Shown: positions 44,177 through 58,017 of the stretch, one piece after another
How the letters are laid out: each line of letters starts with the position of its first letter
How positions within the stretch are numbered: position 1 is the stretch's first letter
NCBI GenBank assembly: GCA_019009955.1
Contig: CM032230.1
Span: forward strand, 29,091,001-29,155,000
Reading direction: 5' to 3'
Source: Riptortus pedestris
Taxonomy: Eukaryota; Arthropoda; Insecta; Hemiptera; Alydidae
DNA length: 64,000 nucleotides
Notes under the pieces: model-generated
Told to the model about the DNA's origin: nothing
Seen by the model: only the letters and a program-made list of their open reading frames with translations
Database searches by the model: none
Made by a program: the position numbers and the translations under genes

Positions 44177-44960
44177 CTGTTAACGCTCTAGCGGTCGCAA
44201 TTTTTGTTTGATCGTTACCAAACTCGATATTTAAACGTTTTATGCAAAAGACAGATCAAGATCGTTAATGGCTAAAATTGGACCATCGGAGGGGGGTTTA
44301 GAGGGGAGATTTTCGAAAATTTACCATACGTCAAATCAAAAAGTTGTATAGAACCAATCTTTTTGTAAATTAAATTTACTATAAATATTGTTCTATACAT
44401 TTATTCTCTATCTTGAATACTAACCGAGATATTGGCATTTTTATTAATTGTGGGCGGGTATAGTTCGGATTAGGTCGGCCATTTCCGTAACTACTCGGCT
44501 CAGGTGGAAGCTTATTCTAACCTTACCTGTCGTTTCTAACCTTACCTTACCTTCGTTACTTTGTGAGATTTATGCAAATACGTTCTGTTCATCCGCCCTC
44601 CCCCTCTTCTTTAGTTCTTGGACTACTAAAATTTGAGTTATTAAAATATAAATTTTTCTTACAATTCAGAAGCCGTTTCAGTTAGGAATTTATTTTCACT
44701 AACTGAAAGATTTCTCATTACCGTTTGTATTTAATCAAGGTGGTATTGAGTTACCAGTACCCAGATTTCTCTATTGTAAAACTTCACATGGGAAATCTGC
44801 TTAGTTTACGCAGCCCCTGCGTGACGGACTTTTTAAGCTATTGGTCCCCCACAATTGTTCTCTATGCACTTCCTCGTACCTCAAACATTAAGGGAGTTAT
44901 TCGTATTATCTTTTTTTTCGGCCTTCAATAAACCCTCACTTCTACTCATGTCCTCTACTA
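43497..44960 (+). mobile_element. HINE-like outer copies, interrupted
   Basis: 43497 starts TTTTAGTAGATTTCTCTTAAGGG, with an internal deletion from 'gaggttgtact' to 'taagcgttt'. The copy runs to about 43880, and a second partial segment (43885-43996) follows. After the inner copy (43997-44834) sequence resumes 'acaattgttctctatgc...attaagggagttattcg...ccttcaataaaccctcacttctactcatgtcc' to 44960. Confidence 0.7.
43997..44834 (+). mobile_element. HINE-like copy, best full-length sense copy
   Basis: TTTTAGCAGATTTCCTTTAAGGGAAATC start, block before TA intact, (TA)n at 44124-44172, 'tttgtctgttaacgctctagcggtcgc', G-run, 'cttgaatactaaccgagatat', 'aaaacttcacatgggaaatctgcttag', hairpin CGCAGCCCCTGCG, GTGACGGACTTTTT end. 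It is nested in another copy of its own family, so both ends are constrained. Confidence 0.9.
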
Positions 44961-47394
44961 TTACTACTGCTATTTTGCAAGAGCTGGTTCCTATGGTTCA
45001 ATGGTTTTTCACCGTTTAATGGTTTATAAGCAAATCTTTCATTTTTTCCAACTGGCGAGAGATTGTACATCCTCTTACTTACGGCCTGACAAACTTTTCA
45101 AAGAGGAGCTGGAATTGTCCAGCTCGCTTGTGACCTTTCGATGTCAAGGTCAACAAAGATCTGGTTCACATTTGACCAAGGTCCTTAACGTGTTCCGTAT
45201 GATCATCTATGGAGCTTCTACTATTAAGAAACTGCTTGGAGTTGTTTGAATTATTTCCAGATCCCAACATCTTAAATGCTTTCCGTACTTTCTTTTTATT
45301 TGAGCGACTATTTAAACAGCAAATTCTCCATTGCCTTACACAAGGAAAGAAATCTGCCAGCGCAGGGATTCACTCTATAAAGTTTATGAACTATTCTTAA
45401 TGCTGTTTCGTACATATATCATGATGCATAGTCCCCTACGCCTAAACCTAAACAACTTTGTTGTTCTTCTTCTTCATAATCTGTAGATTTTCGTAGAATT
45501 CCTCTTCAAACAATTTCTTTGTCAACATTTTCCATTGCATTTATTGATTACTTCATTTCAACTGGCGAAACATAGATAAACTTAAATCATTTCGTACGGT
45601 GATTAAGGTCCAGTACTCTACAAATGCTTCAAGGTCTATTTAGCTATCAGCCAGGAATGTCGGTTTCTAATTACTGGCGAATCTAATCCATTACTTCATT
45701 TGTCTAAACCACATGATTTGACTGAGTGAAGAAGGGCTCTACGAAGTTCGACTTAGTACATTGGAAAGCCCTCGCCCAGGACAGAGTTTAAGAAGAATAA
45801 AGATTTTCGAAATCAGTAATACTGAACGAGAAAAATAAATAATATACCTATTCGTAAACTAAATATTTTAACTTCTAGGCTCTTAAAAATAGATAAAAAT
45901 AAACTGTTAGATCTCTTTAACTCTTAGCAGCGCTGCCAAAAATAAATGTATTATTTCGTTATTTTTCTGAACTCATTCAAATAGACCGGTAGATGCTAAA
46001 ATAAGTTTTCATAATTATTTCACTCCCTTAGAAATTCGCTAATTACTGAGTACTTTATTCTTTTTTGGGGGAGGGCGTTTGTTTTTATTAATTTCAGTTT
46101 TTTTTTTAATTTTTTGGGCGTAATTTAATCCTTAATGGAAATAACGATGTTAAACAGCGCTCCACCCAAATTAAGTACTTTTTTTAATTCCTTATGGCGC
46201 TTTGGCCTTATTCGCCATCTTCAAATAATCCTTATATTAGAGTCTTAAATTACTTATATTCCTTATGAGAAGCATGATCAGCTGTTTGTTAATGGTCTAT
46301 TACATGAGTCAAATCAAGGTTGACCTTTTAATTAATATTAAATGAGCATGACAAGGAGCTTATCATATTCCTCATAAGAAATATATGTAATTCGGGACTC
46401 TGATATACGAATTATTTGAACATGGGCAATAAAGGACGAAGCGTTATAAGGACTTAAGTAAGTTATTTCATTTAGAGAGCTGTACACATGGTTATATCCA
46501 ATAAGGTTTGTTTTTAGGCTAATTATCTCAACTAAAATTAAATGAGGGGTTGTAACTCTATTCTATTTATTTTTAGCACGCAGTATACCTTTAGTAAATC
46601 ATTTTTAATTTGTTTGAGAAAAAATATCCCGGGAGTGGCGACAATTTTTTCTCACTAATGTATACAAAATGTTATAATTAAACTATTAAAGATTTTTAAG
46701 GCTAAACTTCTATTAGTTTTATCTAATAAGCTTTTAATTGAAGCTCTTAACCTGTTTTTTTTGTTTTAGGAATTCATTCTTTGTTCTGATTATTAATGGA
46801 TAAGGTATAAATGAAAGTGTCTACTATTTCTTTCCGCTCTGTTCATTTACATGTACTAATAATAGTAATGTTACATAACGACTTATAAATAGGTTAGAGA
46901 TCATTAGTGACTAATACAGTCACTTCTACCGTTCTGTCGGAACGACTGTGTATCTGAAGCTTTTTTTCCCGCTCGAAAAAAATCATATGTTCGATAGAGG
47001 AGTAAGGCGGACTCCCCGAAGCCGAATAGGAATATAAACTGATGTCTATAGGCTCACGTAGACCGCACTTCCAGATAATAAGAAGTAAGGTTCGGAACCT
47101 CTCACGTGTTGCTTTTGATGGGACAATACGAGCACTGCGTACCTCTTTGGAGTGCATATATTACCAAAACACAATCATAGTTTGTGTGTGGTGCTCTTAT
47201 CTGCACTGCCCTCTTTAGTTATTAATTATTGCTTCAATAATTTTTTTTAAATTACCTAATTAATTAATTTCACGCGCACTGAAATATGCAATATACGCTG
47301 ATGATATCATCTCTCTATCTATTTCTCTCCTAGTAAAAAGCCTATGTTAACAGAAGTTAAAATGTTAGTTGCCCTGAGTGAAAATCGGATGAGT
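44961..47394. other. Unassigned sequence with weak open stretches
   Basis: Repeat-poor. Plus-strand open stretch 45001-45249 (82 codons, with RPDKLFKEELELSSSLVTFR) and minus-strand 46894-47157 (87 codons, Arg/Ser-rich) lie in GC-richer patches. Neither shows a recognised domain, a convincing splice site or a start context. They could be decayed exons or chance. Confidence 0.25.
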
Positions 47395-48002
47395 AGAATT
47401 GTGGTTTAAAAAAGTCTTAAACCAAAAAAATCATATATAATAACTCCTGTAATATTCAAATCAGAGAAAACATGTATAAAATTAAAATTCCAAAAACATT
47501 CTTCATATAAAATTTTTCGAGCCTAATCTAAGTAGCCGAAATATTTTGTATTATCAATTATTTCCTCCTCTAAACCCTCTCCCCAAGGCCAGTTTTAGTC
47601 ATTACCTAATATAATCTTTGGTTTTCTATGAAACGGTTAAATTTCGAGCGTAGAGCGATCAGCTCAGAATCTAAAATGATGAAGATCAGTTGAAACCAAT
47701 GTTTGGTATTTAAGTTTCCAATAAACAGGTTCATAAAATCGCAGCTTATTGTTACTATAACATGAATAGGAGCGGGTTTTACTGACGGCTGAAAGCTAAA
47801 AAATGCTAATTTCTCGTTTAATATTCAAGATTTATAAACAATATATATAAAAAAATCTCCTATTGTAAAGGACACACCAAATTTCCAATAAAATTTGATT
47901 TGACGAAGATATTTGAAATTCTCGTAATTCCCCTCTTCTTCTCGGATTGCCGCCGGCTACGAACACAATTTCAGTTATATGTAAAACGTTTAAATATCGA
48001 GT

Positions 48003-48048
<46 letters not shown>

Positions 48049-48165
48049 TGTTTTTGATTTTTGAACGGAGCACATTTTCAACAACTACTGGGTAGGATCG
48101 ATGGACATTTAAGGAAGTTTTTCGAAAATCGAGTCAACCTGAACAGCTGATTTCGCCTGAATATC
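47395..48165 (-). mobile_element. Two diverged HINE-like segments
   Basis: 47395-47665 has 'ttcctcctctaaaccctctccccaaggccagttttagtc' and 'gaaacggttaaatttcgag'. 47690-48165 has 'aacatgaataggagcgggttttactgac', 'aaacgtttaaatatcgag', (TA)n 48003-48042, 'ttttgaacggagcacattttc', 'gggtaggatcgatggacattt'. Confidence 0.65.
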
Positions 48166-49400
48166 GGTCGCGCTGACCGGCTATCACCCCAACCACAAAT
48201 GGCTGTGTTTAATAGTATAAAAAGAAATCAAATGGTTTTATTCATGGGTATTAAAGTTAAATGAAATATTCTAAACAGGATAATAGGTTTTATTAGGCGT
48301 TATCAGCAAGGAGGCGCTGTTAAAGTGTATTTAACTAGAAACGTATGATTTATAAACATCTTCCAACTAGTTTAGTTTTCTTATCAGTGTTTGCGAAAAG
48401 AGTTTCGTAAGAATCAACATTCTCGGCTGTCGGTTCACAACAATGGTTCTTTTCCAGTCATGAATCATTATTTCAAAGTCACAGAGATTATATCAAAATA
48501 AGTTGCATTTAATGTCCGCCGAGAAACATGGAAAACACTTTTAAACTTTCAGTACTTAATTCACTATTTTTAGCCTTGGTTTGCACTAAAACCGTTGATT
48601 ATTCTCTAATAATCTTGTCTGAGACTCACATTACTTTCAGTAATCCAGAAGTCTTATAGGTACAACCATTTATACTCTAATAAATATTTACTTACTCTTA
48701 TTCATGGTGTAATTAAAATTAAATTATGAAGAAGTAGCTCGTATGTATAATATATGTATTTATCAGGCACACATTAATATATAAGTAATAACGCTACCGA
48801 TATAAACAATTATAACAGATATAAAATGACAACTTACAACCACTCAGAGAACCCCTCAAATTTCTTACCTATAAAAAAAAATAAAGAGTATTAATACTTG
48901 GGTAATCTTAAGATGTAGGTCTTAATAAATATAAAACAGCGAAATTTTCGAAAATTTGTAACAAAATATAACAAGAAGCAGAAATTAATTTACAATCATT
49001 TTTATATAAAAGAATTTAGTGTAGGCCTGCAAATGTTGGGCTAATACTAATGATTTTTACTACTGTCCAAAATAAAAGAAGAAGAAAAAACAGTGGAAGT
49101 TAAATATTTCACGTATAAGGGTTGCAAAAGTCAATTATATTATAAAAATAAATAAATTACCTAAAGTCATTTAAAATGTAAAAGACTATTTAAGACCACC
49201 AGCGACAATTAATAAAAAAAAAATTTGTATTCAGAAAATGTACATTTAAAGATAAAAATATTTATATAAAATAAGGATCCACCCTTCTGCTTGTGTTTTA
49301 AATGCTATGCGAAATAACTGTTGGATGGAACTGGGCCTCACTGCCTATATTAGCGTTGAATTATCCTGTCACTGTGTTATCGTCGTGTCGTTCAATGTTA
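48166..49400. other. AT-rich unassigned sequence
   Basis: Nothing recognised; on the minus strand this would be the 3' flank of the open stretch at 49401-49713, but no obvious AATAAA lies close to that stop. Confidence 0.35.
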
Positions 49401-49713
49401 TCACAGATCTAATTGTTCATAGAAGTCACCATTATGTTCCTCCTTGTAACATTGGATGGCAATTGGATTAGGTGCATCCTTCGTGTCCATCGTTGGTGCA
49501 CATACTTCTGGGATAAAAATATTTAACCATCAATTCTTTATTCTTAGCACTCATCCGCCATTGATAGGATTGCATTGATACTGACTTCCTGGTCTGATGA
49601 TGACAGTTTCCCATGAGTAGTTGAGTCCATTCTTTCCTGTTTAGACAGTTGTGTGTAAGCCAGTGGTGGTTTAACCATTCCCGGACGATCTCGCTCTTTG
49701 AATTCCTGTTATT
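49401..49713 (-). CDS. Possible coding remnant or exon, unknown protein
   Basis: Minus-strand frame 1 is open from 49713 to a TAA at 49468 (81 codons, no early ATG) and reads like protein (EIVREWLNHHWLTH, KEWTQLLMGNCHHQTRKSV, KNKELMVKYFYP). Frame 2 then continues plausibly from about 49508 to a TGA at 49401-49403 (VCAPTMDTKDAPNPI, KEEHNGDFYEQLDL). This looks like either one reading frame broken by a +1 shift near 49508, or a final exon using the acceptor TTTTTATCCCAG that ends at 49508. The family is unknown to me. It ends directly beside a 22-bp-arm hairpin and about 170 bp from the 65-bp satellite. A decayed transposon gene is as likely as a host gene. Confidence 0.3.
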
Positions 49714-49717
49714 TCAA

Positions 49718-49794
49718 CATTGTTAGTCTGGTTTTGTATGCATGCGGCCCGAGCTTTCCGCCAAGTATGGTTATACAAAGTTAGACTAACAATG
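49718..49794. repeat. Inverted repeat, 22-bp arms with a 33-nt GC-rich loop
   Basis: Arm 49718-49739 starts CATTGTTAGTCT and ends TTTGTAT; arm 49773-49794 is its reverse complement except for a 3-bp centre. The loop contains GCATGCGGCCCGAGC. Confidence 0.8.
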
Positions 49795-49884
49795 CTAGAT
49801 AACAGTACCAAGGCCTGTAGTTGTTGCATTCCTTTTTACCATTCCCCAAAGACCTCATATTGATATAATAGCTCTGTGAATTAG

Positions 49885-51790
49885 GGTCATATTTATAAAG
49901 CCGGAGTCTTCCTTATTTATGCATTCAGGTCCGTGGCTGGTGATCGGATTCTTTTATACAAAGCCGGAGTCTTTATCTAATTTATGCCATCAGGTTTAAG
50001 GCTTGTAATCAGATTCTTTTATACAAAGCCGGAGTCTAACTTAGTTATACAATCAGGTCCATCCTCGGACAATTGGATTAGATAAAGATTCCTCCAATCA
50101 GGTTTAATGCTTGTAATCAGATTCTTATATACAAAGCCGGAGTCTTTACCTTGTTTATGCAATCAGGTTTAAGGCTGGTAATCGGATTCTTATATACAAA
50201 GCCGGAGTCTAACTTATTTATACAATCAGGTCCGAGGATGGTAATTGGATTAGATAAAGATTCCTGCAATCAGGTTTAAGGCTTGTAATCAGATTCTTTT
50301 ATACAAAGCCGGAGTCTTTACCTTGTTTATGCAATCAGGTTTAAGGCTGGTAATTGGATTCTTATATACAAAGATAGAGTCTAACTTATTTATACAACCA
50401 GTTCTAAGACTGATATTAAGGATGCTTTTATACATAGCCGGAGTTTTTACCTTATTTATGTAATCAGGTTTAAGGCTGGTAATCGGATTCTTTTATACAA
50501 AGCCGGAGTCTTTACCTTATTTATGCAATCAGGTCCAAGGATGGTAATCGGATTTTTTTATACAAAGCCGAAGTCTTTACCTTATTTATGCAATTCAGGT
50601 CCGTGGCTGGTAATCTGATTCTTTTATACAAAGCCGAAGTCTTTACCTTATTTATGCAATCAGGTTGAAGGCAGGTAATCTGATTCTTTTATACAAAGCC
50701 GAAGTATTTACCTTATTTATGCAATCAGGTTGAAGGCTGGTAATCGGATTCTTTTATACAAAGCCGAAGTCTTTACCATATTTATGCAATCAGGTCTAAG
50801 GCTTGTAATCGGATTCTTTCATACAAAGCCGGAGTCTAACTTATTTATACAATCAGGCCGAGGATGGTAATTGGATTAGATAAAGATGCCTGCAATCAGG
50901 TTTAAGGCTTGTAATCGGATTCTTTTATACAAACCCGGAGTCTTTACCTTGTTTATGTAATCAGGTTTAAGGCTGGTAATTGGGTTCTTATATACAAAGA
51001 CAGAGTCTAACTTATTTATACAACCAGTTCTAAGACTGATATTAAGGATGCTTTTATACATAGCCGGAATTTTTACCTTATTTATGTAATCAGGTCTAAG
51101 GCTGGTATTAGGGATTCTGTTATACAAAGCCTGAGTCTTTACGTTATTTATGCAATCAGGTTGAAGGCTGGTAATCGGATTATTTTATACAAAGCCGAAG
51201 CTTTACCTTATTTATGCAATCAGGTTTAAAGGCTGGTAATCGGATTCTATTATACAAAGCCGGAGTCTAACTTACTTATACAATCAGGTCTAAGGCTTGT
51301 AATCGGATTCTTTTATACAAAGCCGGAGTCTAACTTACTTATACAATCAGGCCGAGGATGGTAATTGGATTAGATAAAGATGCCTACAATCAGGTTTAAG
51401 GCTTGTAATCGGATTCTTTTATACAAAGCCGGACTCTTTACCTTTTTTATGCAATAGGTTTAAGGCTGGTAATCGGATTCTTATATACAAAGCCTGAGTC
51501 TTTACCTTATTTATTCAATCAGGTCAGAGGATGGTAATTGGATTCTTTTATCCATAGCCGGAATCTGTACCTTATTTACATAAAAACGTCCAGTAATCGG
51601 ATTCTTTTATACAAACGAAAGGATTCTTTTATTTATGTAATCAGGTCCGAGGCTGGTAATCGGATTGTTTTATACAAAGCCTGAGTCTTTACCTTATTTA
51701 TTTAATCAGGTCCAAGGCTGGTAATCGGATTCTTTTATACAAACGGAAGTTGACGGATTGTTTTATTTATGGAATCAGGCACAAGGTCTG
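49885..51790. repeat. 65-bp satellite array with higher-order structure
   Basis: About 29 units of roughly 65 bp. Core words in order are GGTAATCGGATTCTTTTATA, CAAAGCCGGAGTCTTTACC, TTATTTATGCAATCAGG and TTTAAGGCT. Variant units recur with a fixed offset: 'gttctaagactgatattaag' at 50401 and 51027, and 'tagataaaga' at 50251 and 50877, both 626 bp apart. The unit is not a multiple of three, so the minus-strand 83-codon open stretch inside (50876-51127) is incidental. The last units, after 51590, are broken and shorter. Confidence 0.93.
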
Positions 51791-52595
51791 GTTCTTTATC
51801 TAAATTTCATTCAATAAAGGAGAATAACTGAATGTTTCAAAACAATGCCGTCATATTTGCTAAGCGTCACTCCAAAGGGATGACTTTTTTTTTTTTTTAA
51901 TTTCTCACAACATTACGGGAAATTGAGAACAACAATGGTGAGGAATTGCGCCTTAGAGAGTTATTTTACGAGTAGAGACTGTCCCTCAAACTGTACTATA
52001 TGTCAAAGTAGGGGAACTCATTGTATTTTATAGCTCCCATTTTATTGGTGTCCTTTGGGCATTGCTCAGCCACATACATTCGTTCCAGTATACAACTACA
52101 CTTCAACAACAAGTCCCCATGAACTAATTGTATAAACTCTGTTACAACAGTAACAATGGCTGTATTTAATATGTTACATGTATTGTGAGATGAGACTATG
52201 TTTAGTCAATTGATGTAGTCTAAAAGTTTCAATTAGATCTCCGTATATTATGGTAAAATAATTTGTACACAAACAAGCACGCACACACATACACACATTA
52301 TTTATATGAAGATATAAGAGGAATTAACCCAGTAGGGCAATAAACCCATCTCTTACTGTTCGATTAACGGGGACCAAGAGTAGACATTTTTCTGTTTCCT
52401 ACACAGAATCGGGAGACATCAAGGAATATAAAGAGGAGGTCACACGCAGAAGTTGTGTAAAATAGAACAGAATTAACAGAATTCAAATTCTACAATAGCC
52501 TCTCTTGATATATTACCGTAAAAATCAACCCCTTTAGCAACTAATCTTTAATTCAGAGTTTATCCCTTAGCGTAAACTAAATGAAAAGGTACATA

Positions 52596-52647
<52 letters not shown>

Positions 52648-53027
52648 GAAGGCTTATGATTTGATGAATATTATGAAAATTCCCGTCCTGTGCGCAGCTT
52701 CAATCTCTTAAGAAAATTTTCTTCACTACGTTTCTTTAGTTAGCCAACAAAAAATTAAGTTCTCTTTCTGAAACTTTCAGGATGGTCTTCAATACAGCAA
52801 TTTAGTATTGATAATTTTAGTACTTTGATAAAAACATTTCTTAATACGTTCTAACAATCGATAAATATTTTCATAATACCACCAAAGTTCTCATTAAAAC
52901 CTTTTTGTAGAAACGCCCAGCATTTTATTCCCATCAGTTTCAAAAATTACTAAAGCCTCAACAAATTTTATATTTGGCTTTTTAATTTAAAAGTAAAACT
53001 CAAATTGGTTAATGGCAGGCGTGGGTG

Positions 53028-53033
<6 letters not shown>
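51791..53033. other. Unassigned sequence
   Basis: AT-rich. It has (TA)n at 52598-52640 and a possible decayed HINE-like end at about 52435-52510 ('gaggtcacacgcagaagttgtgtaaa'). Confidence 0.35.
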
Positions 53034-53072
<39 letters not shown>

Positions 53073-53237
53073 GGGAGAGAGATAGATAGATGATTTTATT
53101 GTCATAGAATCAATGGTCCTTTCTTACAGACAATAGACATGCACGAGTATGTTTACTATAAACTGTTTACTACTACTAAAAAACAAACTACAATACTTAT
53201 AAATTAAATTAAAACATAACCAAAAAACATAAAGATA

Positions 53238-53240
<3 letters not shown>

Positions 53241-53308
<68 letters not shown>
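53241..53308. repeat. (CA)n(TA)n microsatellite
   Basis: CA 53241-53272 followed by TA to 53308, abutting the 3' end of the R2-like element. Confidence 0.95.
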
Positions 53309-53309
<1 letters not shown>

Positions 53310-53313
<4 letters not shown>

Positions 53314-54780
53314 AACAAACAAAACAAGCTGCCCTCCTTCTGGAGGGTTCCCCTCAGGGACAGCCTCCTAATCTGCCCAACTGGGTAATGTTAAAAAAAA
53401 GATCTTTTTTTTAAAAAAAACATTTTTTAAAACAGGAAATTTGTATTAAATTTTGATGGGCCATGTGGAAAGGAGTGCAGCTTTGCATCGTGCCTTTATT
53501 TGTATAAGTGATAATTTATAATTCTTGCCGAATGTTTTATAACGACTGTTGATAAATTCTGGAGGTCGTTCGTGGATAATCCCAATTCTTTTAGAGTTTC
53601 GGCCGTCCTTTGGGATATTGCACCTCTTGCACCTATCAGGAGACCTTTGACGCTCCATCTTTCAATAGCGTATTTTTCCTTGAAGTACCCACAGCAAGGT
53701 TCGTAAATCTTCCTCTTTTCCTCGTCCACTTCTGTTGACTGGTTGATATTGGTTTCGAACCTTACTGTGGGATCTAGGATGACTCCTTCGTTTTCGATTC
53801 TTTTTATAATTATGATGTCTGCTCGTTTCGGCGACCCATCAGAAGATTTGCATGCAACCTCTTCATAGACTTCCCAATCTCTGTGGTATCTTTTTATTAG
53901 TTAGGCTATGTCTGATCTTACTTTATGGTGACGGCTGTTGCGCATCAACTCTCCCCATTTGCAAGAACCTAGGACATGAGGTAGGGTTTCAATCTCACTG
54001 CAATGGCGGCAGCGGGTTGATCCTAGGTTCCTACCAGGGATTGAGTGCACAGGAATCAGATTGACATTCATTTTGATAGCCGTCGACCACTCTGAACAGG
54101 AAAGGCCCTTCTTCGTAGAAGAATTTGTCTCGCTTAGTAATATTTTGTAGCTGGATGAATTGGACCTTTGCCATTCATTTGGCTCGTCCGTAACCAATTG
54201 ACAAACTCGATAAGTGAATTCTGGAAGAGGTTGTCATTTCTTTCACTTAATATTAAATTGTTGAACTTTATTTCCCAATTCCTAATAATATCATTTGGGT
54301 TATTGTCATGTGATCCGTTTAGATTAGCCTTATCAATATTCACATCGGAATTAGATTCTGATATCCCAGCCAATGTAATCCTGTATTCTTCTGGGTGGGC
54401 CTTACTAAGATAGATTTTTTGGCATTTAGATAATTTTCCACATATTTGGCATTTATCAGAAGTATTAATATTTAAATCTGTAACATGGCTTCTTGCTTTA
54501 TGTCTATTTATCCCTCTTCGGGTATAATATTTATTACATATTTCGCAAAGTATAGAGTCTTCCACGATGACAGATTGTTCATCTGGCATTGTCTAATTTA
54601 TGATATATTTAAATGTTTTGAGGTTAATCTAAACATACTTATCATACCTTCATGACATTTGCAGCTTGGGGGGGGGGGGTCTTGATTTCCACTGGCAGAG
54701 GTGGTTTCTTAGCTTGAATCCTAGTGTTTGATTTGTCGTTCTCGGCTGTTTTACCCCAATGAATGAATTTTTAGCAGAGA

Positions 54781-54783
<3 letters not shown>
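53310..54783 (-). pseudogene. R2-superfamily LINE lacking its reverse transcriptase
   Basis: The minus-strand frame from ATG at 54589 encodes a C2H2 finger (CEICNKYYTRRGINRHKARSH as C-X2-C-X11-H-X4-H; residues ~15-35) and a second CQICGKL motif, and reaches HPATKYY, the lead-in to the reverse transcriptase in this group. Instead of several hundred RT residues, a shifted frame (about 54120-53901) gives GLSCSEWSTAIKMN and the CCHC knuckle CRHCSEIETLPHVLGSC. After one in-frame TAA (53901-53903) the same frame continues with WEVYEEV, KRADIIIIKRI and the EPCCGYFKEKY block to about 53496. The N-terminal DNA-binding and C-terminal restriction-like endonuclease parts are thus joined across an RT deletion. 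The 3' UTR matches the copy at 27943-28562. (TA)n lies on both sides (53272-53308, 54785-54824). It is dead, or at best non-autonomous. Confidence 0.8.
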
Positions 54784-54784
<1 letters not shown>

Positions 54785-54828
<44 letters not shown>

Positions 54829-54913
54829 TAATGTACAAACATAAAACTAAAAATATAAATAAAACTAATATACAAACAGAAAACTGAAAATATAAATAAA
54901 ACTAATATACACA
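54785..54913. repeat. (TA)n followed by 37-bp tandem repeat
   Basis: TA at 54785-54824 abuts the 5' side of the R2-like element. Then 2.4 units of AAAACTAATRTACAAACA plus AAAACTRAAAATATAAAT follow, part of the host LINE 3' UTR. Confidence 0.85.
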
Positions 54914-55122
54914 AGTCATTATGATGAACTATGGTACATGTCATATCCCCATCTCGGTAGTTAGGAAATGATAAATGCAGGCCTTTCGGAATGATGATGA
55001 TTCTTTTATTTTTTGTGGTAGAGCATTCAGCTCTCTTGCAGCAACAGCAGAGAAAGATGGGGGAAATATGTTGGTTCTGCAGGCTGTCAGTTTGAAATTA
55101 TTTCCCAATCTCTCACTATTCA

Positions 55123-57280
<2,158 letters not shown>

Positions 57281-57730
57281 GCAGATTTCCCATAAGAAAA
57301 TTTAGCTATTAGGTATGAGTACAACCTCAGTGGAGACGCGATTCTCCAAATGTTCATCGATTCTACCCAGGATATGTGAGTGTATGTGTTTGTGTGTGTG
57401 TGTGTATTAGTCTCGGAATTTTTGAGTGATCGTTACGAAACTCGATATTTAAACGATTTATGCGAAACTAAAAATCAACTTCGGTAATGGCATAAATCGC
57501 ACCAGTGGTGATATAAATATCTCCGTTATTATATTGAAGAATTTTATAGGACCAATCCTGTGGAACATTTTATTGCCTTCACTATGTTGATTATTAACCG
57601 AGATATTTGTATTTTTAGCTTTCAGACTTCAGTACACCCCCACTCCATCTCAAGCCATATTAACAATAAGTTCTTATATAATCAAATATTTTGTTATAAA
57701 CTTAAATTCCAAATATGGTTTCCAACAGAT
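57281..57730 (+). mobile_element. HINE-like copy with (GT)n instead of (TA)n
   Basis: 'agcagatttcccataag', 'atgagtacaacctcag', 'catcgattctacccaggatatg', then GT repeat (57384-57408) at the usual TA position, and family blocks to 'ccccactccatctcaagccat'; the 3' tip is missing. Confidence 0.8.
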
Positions 57731-58017
57731 TTTTACTAGATGAGATACATTCATGTCTGAAGTAGAAGAATTCTGAGAAAGATATTTGGATCTGTGAGAG
57801 AGTAGCAAAAATGGTAGGCTTCAAGCAACTCCGAACTCTTGGAGTTGTACGGCGAGATTGATATCGTTGGTCCTAGATTACGATGGAAGCTGATGAAGAA
57901 GATTTTGAATGGTAAAGTAGGAGGATGAGGCCCAGGCCTAGATAGCTGGATGACCTTACGAAGGGCTTGCGGAGGTAGGAAATCCAAAATTCAAGGATTT
58001 TTGAAATCCCAAAATCC
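57731..58017. other. Unassigned sequence
   Basis: No recognised content. The short words AATCCAAAA/AATCCCAAAATCC precede the HINE-like element. Confidence 0.4.

Noticed and set aside
44448..44931. Plus-strand frames at 44448-44636 and 44725-44931
   Set aside because: Both lie inside HINE-like sequence, and the same frames recur brokenly in other copies.
49885..51790. CRISPR-like array
   Set aside because: 65-bp units are tandem with no unique spacers, in a eukaryotic repeat-rich context; it is a satellite.
53852..54413. Plus-strand frames at 53852-54064 and 54168-54413
   Set aside because: They are antisense shadows of the R2-like LINE coding region.
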